DNA of 22,091 bases. It comes from Endobugula sp047619205. GTDB lineage: Bacteria > Pseudomonadota > Gammaproteobacteria > Pseudomonadales > Cellvibrionaceae. Made by a program: the position numbers and the translations under genes. Each line of letters starts with the position of its first letter. Position 1 is the first letter of the stretch. The stretch is from the NCBI GenBank assembly GCA_047619205.1, contig JBLHJR010000053.1, positions 1-22,091 on the forward strand, in the 5' to 3' direction. The notes beneath the pieces were generated by a model. That model was not told where the DNA came from, did not search any database, and was given only the letters and a program-made list of their open reading frames with translations. Positions 1 through 7,612 of this stretch are shown one piece after another.

Positions 1-119
1 TGCACCCAATACGGAGGAATTAAAAAGCCAATGTAAATAGCATCCATTTTTTTATCGTCTAGGCGGGCGAGGTCTGCGTTCGTCTTAAAAATATTACGGC
101 GTGTAAGAACGTCGTGCAT
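1..119 (-). CDS. Possible 5' end of an unknown gene, running off the left edge
   Basis: On the minus strand an ATG at 119 opens a frame with no stop down to the window edge (39 complete codons), starting MHDVLTRRNIFKTNADLARL. The same frame stays open upstream to a stop near 230, but no ATG, GTG or TTG lies there, so 119 is the only plausible start. There is no clear ribosome binding site. The peptide has a normal mix of charged and hydrophobic residues, but I do not recognise a family. It would be divergent from flhA. An open stretch this short can arise by chance, so this is tentative. Confidence 0.3.
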   Translation of the reverse strand, partial: MHDVLTRRNIFKTNADLARLDDKKMDAIYIGFLIPPYWV

Positions 120-226
120 TCTATAAATTTCAATCGATTTATTGACTATAAAGAGAACCGAGAATTGAGAACGGGCTCGTTCAACAATAGGATAGGTCGC
201 GGCTATCGCACGACATATCCTTATTC

Positions 227-358
227 GTTAGACGTTAGACAATGAGGGCGTTTTTCATCACATCACATCCTGTCAAGTTTTTTTGCAAAACTTCAAACTA
301 CTATACGATTTGTTAACCTTGGGATTAACCCTTTTTTTTAAAGTGTCTAACGTCTTAC
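227..358. repeat. Repeat element with inverted ends upstream of flhA
   Basis: GTTAGACGTTAGAC (227-240) faces GTCTAACGTCTTAC (345-358). The second read backwards is GTAAGACGTTAGAC, matching the first at 13 of 14 positions. The ~104 bp between them has no coding potential and includes T-runs (269-275, 332-339). Related gacgt/gaga/gttaga ends occur at 11174-11241, 12078-12200 and 21814-22000, so this belongs to a dispersed intergenic family. It lies just upstream of the flhA promoter. The rest of 120-226 holds only an imperfect palindrome (about 188-224, AGGATA...TATCCT) and no gene. Confidence 0.55.
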
Positions 359-396
359 CGTTATTTTAAAGCGTGATTTTGGTGCCGCCTTCAATC

Positions 397-412
397 AGGC
401 ACAGTTCTTGCC
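397..412 (+). promoter_or_regulatory. Sigma-54 (RpoN) -24/-12 promoter for flhA
   Basis: AGGCACAGTTCTTGCC matches the sigma-54 consensus TGGCAC-N5-TTGC, with GG at 398-399 and GC at 410-411 separated by the required 10 bases. Transcription would begin near 422-424, giving a leader of about 33 bases before the flhA ATG. In Pseudomonas the flhA operon is RpoN-dependent and activated by FleQ, so location and class agree. An inverted repeat GTGCC (382-386) / GGCAC (398-402) overlaps the -24 box. No enhancer site for a bacterial enhancer-binding protein could be assigned by eye. Confidence 0.8.
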
Positions 413-455
413 ATAACAACAGTAATCTTACATTCTGCCAATAAAGCGACACTCA

Positions 456-2660
456 ATGGCCTCCTCTTTTTTTGATAGTTTCTCTCTCCCTAGTCGCCAA
501 ACGGCAATTAAGAATATTCGTGCTGCCGGTAGTGATAATCTAGGCATACCCATTATGCTGTTGATGTTGCTTGGCATGATGATGTTGCCATTGCCTGCAT
601 TCTTATTAGATATTTTCTTCTCCTTTAATATTGCTTTATCTATTGTGGTTTTATTGGTTGGTGTTTATGCCTTGCGACCCTTAGATTTTGCTGTGTTCCC
701 CACCATATTATTATTAGCCACTTTATTGCGTTTAGCGTTAAATGTGGCTTCAACACGGGTGGTATTACTGGAGGGACATAAAGGCGGTGATGCCGCTGGG
801 AAGGTGATTCAGTCCTTTGGTGAGGTGGTCATTGGAGGTAACTATGCGGTAGGTTTGGTGATCTTCCTTATTTTGATCATTATCAACTTTGTCGTGGTAA
901 CCAAGGGTGCTGGTCGTATTTCAGAAGTCAGTGCACGTTTCACCTTGGATGCCATGCCTGGTAAACAAATGGCGATTGATGCCGATTTAAACGCGGGAAT
1001 TATTGAGCAAGAAGAAGCGAAGCAACGCCGACAAGATGTATCCAGTGAAGCTGATTTTTATGGTGCGATGGATGGTGCGAGTAAATTTGTTCGTGGTGAT
1101 GCAATCGCTGGTATCTTAATTCTGGTAATCAATATTATTGGTGGTTTGGGTATTGGCATGGTGCAGCACGATTTAGAATTTAGTGATGCTATTGAGAAAT
1201 ATATTTTGTTAACCATTGGTGATGGTTTAGTGGCGCAAATACCTTCACTATTACTGTCAGTCTCTGCTGCCATTATGGTCACTCGTGTGAATAGCGCAGA
1301 AGATATGCGTGCCCAAGTCATGCGACAGATGTTTAGTACACCGAGAGCCTTAGGGATTTCCTCGGGAGTTTTATTTTTGATGGGTATTATTCCTGGTATG
1401 CCTCATGTGGCTTTTTTAGGTTTGTCGGCTGCCTGTGCCGGTTTAGCATTGATTATTCAGCGCCGTAATGAACAAGGCAGTATTGAGGAAGTGGGCGCGG
1501 ACAGCGGAGCTTCCATATTACATTCAGCACCCAATGCAGCGGGCAATATGGCAGCACCAGCGAACAATAATTTGCCGTTATTAGAAGGACATAAGGAATC
1601 AGCCGAAATCAGTTGGGATGATGTTATGCCCATTGATATTATTGGTTTAGAAGTGGGCTATCGCTTGATTCCCTTGGTGGATAAAACTCAAAACGGAGAA
1701 CTATTGGGTCGTATCAAAGGCGTCAGAAAAAAGTTATCTCAAGACGTGGGTTTTTTAATTCCATCGGTGCATATTCGCGATAACCTAGATTTATTGCCTA
1801 ATCAATATCGTATTACCTTAATGGGAGTCACGCTAGGAGAGTCTGAAGTTTTCTTAGATAAAGACTTAGCCATCAATCCGGGGCAAGTTTTTGGCGCTAT
1901 TGATGGTCAAAAAACTACCGATCCCGCTTTTGGGCTTGAAGCTATTTGGGTGGACTCACATTTAAAAGATAAAGCACAAACCTTAGGTTATACCGTAGTC
2001 GATGTCAGTACGGTAATCGCTACACACTTAAATCAAATCATGCAAAAGCATAGCGATGAGATGTTAGGCCACGAAGACGTGCAGCAGCTGTTAGATAATT
2101 TAGCTAAAAACTCGCCCAAATTAGTGGAAGAACTGACGCCGAACACAGTCTCCATCAATATCTTGCGTAAAGTGCTACAGAATTTACTCCGCGAAAAAGT
2201 CTCTATTCGCGATTTTAGAAGTATTGCGGAATCCATTACCGCCTTTGGCGCTAGTCAAAATGCGGCAGTACTCACCGCAGCGTGTCGACAATCACTATCT
2301 CGACAAATCGTACAAAGCATCGTTGGTAATGATCCTCATCTTCCGGTGATGACGCTAGATCCTAATTTGGAACAATTGTTGCTAAAGTCTACTGAGCAAG
2401 CACAAAATTCTGGCGCTGATGAAAGTACCTTTATTGAACCGATGATGGCTGAACGCTTACAAAGCTCATTGATGGAAACGGCCAGTAAATTAGAAATTGA
2501 AGGTAAACCTTTAGTATTATTAGTTGCAGCGCCCATACGTTTAACACTGTCAAAGTTTATCCATTTATTTATACCGGATATTCATGTGATGGCATTTAAT
2601 GAAGTGCCAGATAACAAGCAGTTAGTGATTGAAGCATCAGTCGGAGTAGGACCAGAGTAG
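456..2660 (+). CDS. flhA: Flagellar type III export gate protein FlhA
   Basis: FlhA is the large subunit of the flagellar type III export gate in the inner membrane. It forms a nonameric ring that couples ion flow to export and docks chaperone-substrate complexes. The 734 residues show hydrophobic membrane segments over about residues 25-335, then a low-complexity linker (about 340-385) and a soluble domain to the C-terminus. The FHIPEP-family signature is clear around RLALNVASTRVVLLEGHKGG, followed by the conserved cytoplasmic loop with TKGAGRISEVSARFTLDAMPGK. It is a little longer than the usual ~690-710, mainly in the linker. It is the first gene of the cluster, behind a sigma-54 promoter. 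The ATG at 456 has no strong Shine-Dalgarno. Identity is certain; the exact start less so. Confidence 0.97.
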   Translation: MASSFFDSFSLPSRQTAIKNIRAAGSDNLGIPIMLLMLLGMMMLPLPAFLLDIFFSFNIALSIVVLLVGVYALRPLDFAVFPTILLLATLLRLALNVASTRVVLLEGHKGGDAAGKVIQSFGEVVIGGNYAVGLVIFLILIIINFVVVTKGAGRISEVSARFTLDAMPGKQMAIDADLNAGIIEQEEAKQRRQDVSSEADFYGAMDGASKFVRGDAIAGILILVINIIGGLGIGMVQHDLEFSDAIEKYILLTIGDGLVAQIPSLLLSVSAAIMVTRVNSAEDMRAQVMRQMFSTPRALGISSGVLFLMGIIPGMPHVAFLGLSAACAGLALIIQRRNEQGSIEEVGADSGASILHSAPNAAGNMAAPANNNLPLLEGHKESAEISWDDVMPIDIIGLEVGYRLIPLVDKTQNGELLGRIKGVRKKLSQDVGFLIPSVHIRDNLDLLPNQYRITLMGVTLGESEVFLDKDLAINPGQVFGAIDGQKTTDPAFGLEAIWVDSHLKDKAQTLGYTVVDVSTVIATHLNQIMQKHSDEMLGHEDVQQLLDNLAKNSPKLVEELTPNTVSINILRKVLQNLLREKVSIRDFRSIAESITAFGASQNAAVLTAACRQSLSRQIVQSIVGNDPHLPVMTLDPNLEQLLLKSTEQAQNSGADESTFIEPMMAERLQSSLMETASKLEIEGKPLVLLVAAPIRLTLSKFIHLFIPDIHVMAFNEVPDNKQLVIEASVGVGPE

Positions 2661-2733
2661 TTGGCGGCTACAGAAGAACTACTGATGAATAGTTTAATCA
2701 GCATTTATTATTTGAAAAAAAGAGGGTTAAGTT

Positions 2734-4209
2734 ATGCAAGCTAAACGTTTTATTGCCGCAGATATGCGCCGCGCCCTTGATATGGTTAAAGAGGAGTTTG
2801 GCGAGGATGCGATGATTGTGTCAACGGAACGCACCGCAAAAGGCGTTGAGTTGGTGGCCTCTTTAGAAGCATCCTTTGATCATTTAATCAATGAAGCATC
2901 AGCTGTTGACCATTCCGCATCAGCGCACCATCAAAAAATTGCGACAGCGGCATCACGTTTTCAATCCGTTGCACCAGCAACCACATCAGTTCCATTGGCA
3001 GCGCAAGCACAGGCTAGTCAACGGGGGCTTGGGCAAGCTTCGGGTAAAACCAAAGATCAATTGGCAGAAGAAATGGAGTTGGCGAACCGAAAAATGCTAG
3101 CGTCGCGTAAAGCTGGTTCGATGACACTAGAAGATTGGGCAGATCAGGAATGGAATAATGAGGCTAAAGTTAAGGCTAGGCGCAAGGAAAGCATTGCTAC
3201 GGAAACCCCTGAGAAAAGCAAGCGTGAAACCGAAGGCGACCAAGAAATTAAACGTTTACATGATGAAATTGCCGATATGCGTAATACCCTTGAGATTCAG
3301 TTGTCGCAAATGGCAGAAACTCAAGAACGTCAATATCAGCAACGCCAATATAGTGAATCTCTAGCGCAGCTGCCATCAGCGTTAGCGAGTAAAGACATTC
3401 CGATGCCGGCTATTGCAGAGATCAAATACCAGTTAGATGCACTGGGTTTACCTAAGGCATGTAACGACAACTTAATGGTCTCTATTAAAGAAAAAAATAT
3501 GCCGCTAGTCAATACGCAACGGTTATGGACACATGTGCTAACTGAGTTATCTCGGCGTATTCCGAAAGACTTGTCAGATCCTGTGTCTACCGGAGGCGTG
3601 TACGCATTTCTAGGTACCACTGGCGTGGGTAAAACCACGACTATAGCTAAGTTAGCCGCCCGCTATGTCATGCAGCATGGGCCTGAGAGCATTGTTATCC
3701 TCACCACAGATACCTATCGTATAGCATCACACAACCAACTGCGTTCATTAGCTAAAATTCTCGGCGTCACTGTTAAAGTGGTGGATGACCTAGAGCAGCT
3801 ACCCATGCATTTGGCTACCTATAAGCATTATGACCTTGTGCTTATTGATACCCCAGGCATGGCTTATTCAGATCCAATGTTAAAGCCACATCTACACATA
3901 CTAAGGCAGTGCGCTGAGGTTAAAAGCGCACTAGTACTTGCCGCGAATAGTCAATATCAAATGATGAAAGCCTCATTGCATAGCTATCGTTTGGCAGGCT
4001 TGAATTATTGTGTACTGACCAAATTAGATGAATGTGCAAACTTAGGTGATGCGATTGGGTTGTTGTTTGAGCATGACTTACCGTTAACATATACCACTGA
4101 TGGACAATCAGTACCCGAGGACATCGCGGTATCAAAACCCGCTCAATTAGTTGCAAGAGCGGTTAATATGCTGAAAAATCAGCGTAAACAGAAGCAGGTA
4201 AGTTCATAG
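2734..4209 (+). CDS. flhF: Flagellar placement GTPase FlhF (SRP54 family)
   Basis: FlhF is an SRP-type GTPase that marks the cell pole where the flagellum is assembled and acts with the ATPase FlhG. The 491 residues comprise an N-terminal basic B domain (MQAKRFIAADMRRALDMVKE), a long Ala/Gln/Lys-rich linker (about 50-215), and NG domains. The GTP motifs are P-loop GTTGVGKT (294-301), DTYR (326-329), DTPG (372-375) and TKLDE (429-433), the last being guanine specificity. A strong ribosome site GAGGG (2722-2726) sits 7 bases before the ATG. It follows flhA by 73 bases and precedes flhG by 291 bases of repeat-bearing spacer. It is longer than many FlhFs because of the linker. Confidence 0.97.
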   Translation: MQAKRFIAADMRRALDMVKEEFGEDAMIVSTERTAKGVELVASLEASFDHLINEASAVDHSASAHHQKIATAASRFQSVAPATTSVPLAAQAQASQRGLGQASGKTKDQLAEEMELANRKMLASRKAGSMTLEDWADQEWNNEAKVKARRKESIATETPEKSKRETEGDQEIKRLHDEIADMRNTLEIQLSQMAETQERQYQQRQYSESLAQLPSALASKDIPMPAIAEIKYQLDALGLPKACNDNLMVSIKEKNMPLVNTQRLWTHVLTELSRRIPKDLSDPVSTGGVYAFLGTTGVGKTTTIAKLAARYVMQHGPESIVILTTDTYRIASHNQLRSLAKILGVTVKVVDDLEQLPMHLATYKHYDLVLIDTPGMAYSDPMLKPHLHILRQCAEVKSALVLAANSQYQMMKASLHSYRLAGLNYCVLTKLDECANLGDAIGLLFEHDLPLTYTTDGQSVPEDIAVSKPAQLVARAVNMLKNQRKQKQVSS

Positions 4210-4286
4210 CCACAAGCTACAAGCCATAAGAAAAGGATGTGTAGTCTTAATCTAGTTTATTAGTTTGGCGAAAGTTAGTATCCATT

Positions 4287-4320
4287 TCAGCTGGATACCA
4301 AGCTTCGCTGGTATGAAGAG
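4287..4320. repeat. Degenerate palindromic repeat copy in the flhF-flhG gap
   Basis: ATACCAAGC-TTC-GCTGGTAT (4295-4314) is a near-perfect hairpin with one bulged base, followed by GAAGAG. A diverged relative (TACCAGCCTTCACTGGCATGAGGAG) lies at about 21945-21968. The shape resembles the widespread proteobacterial intergenic palindromes with a 'CCAGC TTTC GCTGG' core. The flhF-flhG gap (4210-4500) otherwise holds no gene; it contains this element, the hairpin at 4352-4402 and the flhG ribosome site. Confidence 0.45.
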
Positions 4321-4351
4321 AGGGGTTTCTTGGATCAGCGGTAAGTTTATC

Positions 4352-4402
4352 GCTGTAAGCGACAAGAAAAAGGTTTTTCTCTAATGACTTGTCGCTTATA
4401 GC
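4352..4402. repeat. Long hairpin, 15-base inverted repeat around a 21-base loop
   Basis: GCTGTAAGCGACAAG (4352-4366) and CTTGTCGCTTATAGC (4388-4402) pair at 14 of 15 positions. The loop is A/T-rich (aaaaaggttttt). A shorter relative with the same ACAAG...CTTGT ends lies at 9823-9863 after cheA. No T-run follows, so it is not a standard terminator. It could be a mobile palindrome or an RNA structure protecting or separating flhF and flhG messages. Confidence 0.55.
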
Positions 4403-4500
4403 TTACGGACTAATAGATAACAGGCGATATTTGAGAAAGCATCTATACTATTTTATAAGCGATAGTTAGTACGTGAAGCAGTAGAGGAGTCGAAGCATAT

Positions 4501-5340
4501 ATGAGTCATCCAGTTCAGGTTATTGCCGTTACCGGCGGTAAAGGTGGTGTAGGCAAAAGTAACGTCTCCGTCAACATCAGTATTGCCTTGGCAGAAATGC
4601 GGCGTAGGGTGGTGTTATTAGATGCTGATCTCGGTCTTGCTAATATCGATATTTTGCTCGGTATTCGCGCGGATAAAACGATAGCGGATGTGTTATCTGG
4701 TGAGTGTGACCTAAAAGACATCATGATCCGAGGTCCTGGTGGCATTCGCATCGTTCCGGCAGCTTCAGGTGTTCAACATATGGCATCGTTAACGGCGCTA
4801 CAGCACGGCGCCATGATCCAGGCTTTTAGTGAGCTTAGTGAGCAACTGGATGTATTGGTCATTGATACCGCAGCCGGTATTTCTGAGACAGTAGTGAGCT
4901 TTGTGCGCGCGGCGCAAGAAATATTAGTCGTGGTTTGTGATGAACCATCTTCAATTACTGATGCTTATGCCTTAATTAAACTATTAAATAAAGAATACGG
5001 TATTGTTCGCTTTCGAGTGCTCGCTAATATGGTGGGTAGCGCTAAAGAAGGCCAGCACTTATTTATTAAATTGAGTGGGGTTTGTGAGCGTTTTCTTGAC
5101 GTTACTATGCAATATGTCGGCGCGATTCCATTTGATGAGAGTGTCCGTAAAGCGGTGAAAAAACAAAAAGCAGTAGTAGAATTTCTGCCTCAATGTAAAG
5201 CCTCACAAGCCTATCGCCAAATCGCTAGAAAGATAGATGAATGGCCAATATCTTCATCGCCGAGAGGGCATCTGGAGTTCTTTGTTGAAAATTTACTGAT
5301 GACCTCGACAACAGAAAGTACGATGTATAGCAGCCAATAA
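4501..5340 (+). CDS. flhG: Flagellar number regulator FlhG/FleN (MinD-like ATPase)
   Basis: FlhG (FleN in Pseudomonas) is a MinD/ParA-type ATPase that limits flagellar number, partly by restraining the FleQ activator, and works with FlhF. The deviant Walker A motif GGKGGVGKS covers residues 12-20 with signature Lys14 and Lys19. The switch motif LLDADLGLANID and the DTAAGI motif follow. The C-terminal region ends with HLEFFVENL, as in FleN. A ribosome site AGAGGAG (4483-4489) lies 11 bases before the ATG, and an in-frame TGA at 4474-4476 excludes an upstream extension. The protein therefore lacks the N-terminal DQAxxLR helix that activates FlhF in some other bacteria, consistent with the FleN subtype. 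Confidence 0.96.
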   Translation: MSHPVQVIAVTGGKGGVGKSNVSVNISIALAEMRRRVVLLDADLGLANIDILLGIRADKTIADVLSGECDLKDIMIRGPGGIRIVPAASGVQHMASLTALQHGAMIQAFSELSEQLDVLVIDTAAGISETVVSFVRAAQEILVVVCDEPSSITDAYALIKLLNKEYGIVRFRVLANMVGSAKEGQHLFIKLSGVCERFLDVTMQYVGAIPFDESVRKAVKKQKAVVEFLPQCKASQAYRQIARKIDEWPISSSPRGHLEFFVENLLMTSTTESTMYSSQ

Positions 5341-5374
5341 AACCAAGTTAGGTCGCCGAATTATATTCGCGCAT

Positions 5375-5398
5375 AAAGATGCTGGGTCAGCATCTTTT
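5375..5398 (+). terminator. Terminator-like hairpin between flhG and fliA
   Basis: AAAGATGCTG (5375-5384), loop GGT, CAGCATCTTT (5388-5397) form a perfect 10-bp stem. The T-tract is only TTTT (5395-5398) and partly inside the stem, so termination would be weak. It lies 35 bases after flhG and 46 before fliA, so it may attenuate read-through or stabilise the upstream message. Confidence 0.4.
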
Positions 5399-5443
5399 GA
5401 GTTAAGAAAACTTATTGCTTTAATTTTATAAGGGTTCGCATTA

Positions 5444-6187
5444 ATGATAGCAAGTGATGGCATAGGAGTATACGAGCAGGCACATGAAGTGGCTTGCGAT
5501 ATTACTACAGATGTCTGCATCGAAGATTACGCAGATTTAGTTAAGCGTATCGCACAGTATATGATCGCTAGAATGCCTGCCAGCGTGCAGCTTGATGATC
5601 TGATTCAGTCGGGCATGATTGGTCTCATTGAAGCAGCAAAAAAATACGATGCTTCTCGTGGAGCTAGTTTTGAAACCTATGCGGGTATTCGTATTAGAGG
5701 AGCCATTGTTGACGAAATGCGTAAAGGCGATTGGGTGCCTCGCTCAGTCCATCGTAATGCTCGGCGTATTAGTGAAACCATTGCCAAACTCGAAGCAAGC
5801 TTAGGCAGGGACGTGAAAGATGCTGAAGTGGCTGAAGCTATGGGTGTCGATATAGACGAATACTTTTCAATGTCCAGAGATGCACTATCGGGGCGTTTAT
5901 TTAGCGTTGAAGAAACCTTCGCTGGTGAAAAAACCAGTATTATCGAAAATGAAAAATCCACTTCTTCTAGCCCTTATGAGGGTGTGCAGAGGCAAGCCTT
6001 AAAAGCGTCTTTGGCAGGCGCCATTGATAATTTGCCCGAACGTGAGCGAATGGTGTTATCGCTTTATTATGATGAAGAGCTTAATTTAAAAGAAATTGGT
6101 CAGATTTTAGGCGTGAGTGAATCCCGTATCAGTCAAATTCATAGCCAAGCGGCATTACGATTGCGGGCTAAGTTAAAGGATTGGTAG
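5444..6187 (+). CDS. fliA: Flagellar sigma factor FliA (sigma-28)
   Basis: FliA directs RNA polymerase to late flagellar and chemotaxis promoters and is held inactive by FlgM, which is not in the window. The 247 residues show sigma region 2 (DLIQSGMIGLIEAAKKYD, then SFETYAGIRIRGAIVDEMRK), a region 3 segment with the typical RDVKDAEVAEAMG pattern, and region 4 with a helix-turn-helix (LNLKEIGQILGVSESRISQIH). Length is normal for the family. The N-terminal ~25 residues are poorly conserved, so the start at 5444 (preceded by AAGGG at a long spacing) is less certain than the identity. It sits 103 bases after flhG, with a hairpin between them. Confidence 0.96.
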   Translation: MIASDGIGVYEQAHEVACDITTDVCIEDYADLVKRIAQYMIARMPASVQLDDLIQSGMIGLIEAAKKYDASRGASFETYAGIRIRGAIVDEMRKGDWVPRSVHRNARRISETIAKLEASLGRDVKDAEVAEAMGVDIDEYFSMSRDALSGRLFSVEETFAGEKTSIIENEKSTSSSPYEGVQRQALKASLAGAIDNLPERERMVLSLYYDEELNLKEIGQILGVSESRISQIHSQAALRLRAKLKDW

Positions 6188-6318
6188 TGAATAATTAGTA
6201 ATGCTAGCGGAGCCTTCAATTGAGCAAAAACAGTTATTTCACTTTTAAACTGGCACCATTAGAAACAGCGGCTAGACTATAAATAGACAAGCGAATCAGC
6301 GAGTATCTGGAGGTTAAA

Positions 6319-6699
6319 TTGGACAAGAATATGAAAATACTCATTGTTGATGATTTTTCGACTATGCGAAGAATCATTAAAAACTTATTGAGAGACCTAG
6401 GTTTTACGAACACCCAAGAAGCTGATGATGGTTTAACCGCCTTGCCCATGCTCAAGGGTGGTGATTTTGATTTTCTAGTGACTGACTGGAACATGCCGGG
6501 TATGACAGGCATTGAATTGCTAAAAGAAGTCAGGGCTGATGAAAAGCTCGCCAATCTACCGACATTAATGGTAACCGCTGAAGCAAAGAAAGATCAAATT
6601 GTTGAAGCGGCGCAGGCCGGTGTCAATGGTTATGTGGTTAAACCTTTTACAGCGCAAGCGTTGAAAGAAAAAATTGAAAAAATATTTGATCGTGTCTAG
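6319..6699 (+). CDS. cheY: Chemotaxis response regulator CheY, TTG start
   Basis: CheY carries the phosphate from CheA to the flagellar switch protein FliM. The 126-residue single receiver domain has the acidic pair D11/D12, phospho-acceptor D56 (in LVTDWNMPG), T86, Y105 and K108. I place the start at TTG 6319 because GGAGG (6309-6313) lies 5 bases upstream. The ATG at 6331 (giving MKILIVDDFS) would sit 17 bases from that site. Vibrio CheY also has a short extension ending NKNMKIL. It follows fliA by 131 bases and precedes cheZ by 105. Confidence 0.96.
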   Translation: MDKNMKILIVDDFSTMRRIIKNLLRDLGFTNTQEADDGLTALPMLKGGDFDFLVTDWNMPGMTGIELLKEVRADEKLANLPTLMVTAEAKKDQIVEAAQAGVNGYVVKPFTAQALKEKIEKIFDRV

Positions 6700-6758
6700 C
6701 ACACTTTTTTATAGAAATGCTAATTGAATAAACGGCTAAGTAATGTTGATAATTTTAT

Positions 6759-6771
6759 GGTTAACTATAGT
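6759..6771 (+). promoter_or_regulatory. Candidate promoter or regulator element upstream of cheZ
   Basis: GGTTAACTATAGT ends 33 bases before the cheZ ATG. The identical 13-mer ends 35 bases before cheW (15524-15536), and similarity continues downstream (ATTGTA, then AGG ribosome sites). TATAGT is a plausible -10 hexamer, but no good -35 lies 16-18 bases upstream in either copy. The function is inferred only from position and repetition. Confidence 0.35.
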
Positions 6772-6804
6772 CATTAGGCAATTGTAGTATAAAAGGTTCA
6801 TTTA

Positions 6805-7602
6805 ATGGAAAGCCAATTAAGTACGCAGTCTCCGCCAGACATGATTGAAGAATTACGCCAGTGTGCGTCGGTTCTTACAGAGAAGCTACAGGGCGATAAA
6901 TATGAAGAGGCGTCAAAATTAATTGAAAATATTGTAGAGTGTCGTGATCAACATATTTTCCAATCCATCGGTAAGCTCACCCGTGGATTACATGATGCTA
7001 TTGTTAATCTTAATCTTGATGGTGGTACTAGTACTCTAGATAATGCGAATACCGAGGATTGTGAATTTAATGATGCATCTAATCGATTAAATTATGTCAT
7101 CGAATTGACGCAGAATGCGGCAGAAAAAACCATGGACATGGTAGAAGAAGCCGCACCAATATCGACTAACTTGGCAAACGAAGCCGCATCATTAAAACAG
7201 GAATGGTCGCGCTTACGTCAGCGGGAAATGACAGCTGATGAATTCAGGGATCTCTATGTTCGTGTAGATAATTTTTTCTCCACTGTGGACACTAGTACCA
7301 CCAAGTTGAATGAGAATCTACAGAATATTATTTTAGAGCAAGGTTTTCAAGACTTAACCGGACAAGTGCTCAAACGCGTCATTAGTCTGGTTTCTGAGGT
7401 AGAAGGCAATTTAGTCTCACTGGTACGTATTGCCGGTCAAGTTGAAACGATAGTCGGTATCAAGCCAAAGGAAGTAAAAGAACAAACAGTGAAAGGTGTT
7501 GACATCAAAGGAGATGGCCCTCAAGTAAAAGCTGAGCAGCGTGAAGATGTCGTAAACGGTCAAGATGAAGTTGATGATCTGTTATCCAGTTTAGGTTTTT
7601 AA
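6805..7602 (+). CDS. cheZ: CheY-P phosphatase CheZ
   Basis: CheZ dephosphorylates CheY-P and ends the signal to the motor. The 265-residue, mostly helical protein contains the catalytic motif QGFQDLTGQVLKRV with D183 and Q187 (equivalents of E. coli D143 and Q147). It ends with a charged linker and the CheY-binding tail VDDLLSSLGF, almost identical to the E. coli tail. It is longer than the E. coli protein (214), with extra length at the N-terminus and in the linker, as in Pseudomonas. A ribosome site AAAAGG (6791-6796) lies 8 bases upstream. cheA begins 10 bases after its stop, so the two are co-transcribed. Confidence 0.96.
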   Translation: MESQLSTQSPPDMIEELRQCASVLTEKLQGDKYEEASKLIENIVECRDQHIFQSIGKLTRGLHDAIVNLNLDGGTSTLDNANTEDCEFNDASNRLNYVIELTQNAAEKTMDMVEEAAPISTNLANEAASLKQEWSRLRQREMTADEFRDLYVRVDNFFSTVDTSTTKLNENLQNIILEQGFQDLTGQVLKRVISLVSEVEGNLVSLVRIAGQVETIVGIKPKEVKEQTVKGVDIKGDGPQVKAEQREDVVNGQDEVDDLLSSLGF

Positions 7603-7612
7603 GGAGAACTCA

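Noticed and set aside
5338..5362. FliA-type promoter TAAA...GCCGAATT upstream of fliA
   Set aside because: Spacing is 13 rather than 15 bases and the -10 matches GCCGATAA only partly.
6251..6267. TGGCAC (-24 like) upstream of cheY
   Set aside because: The matching -12 GC is absent at the required distance (AA instead).
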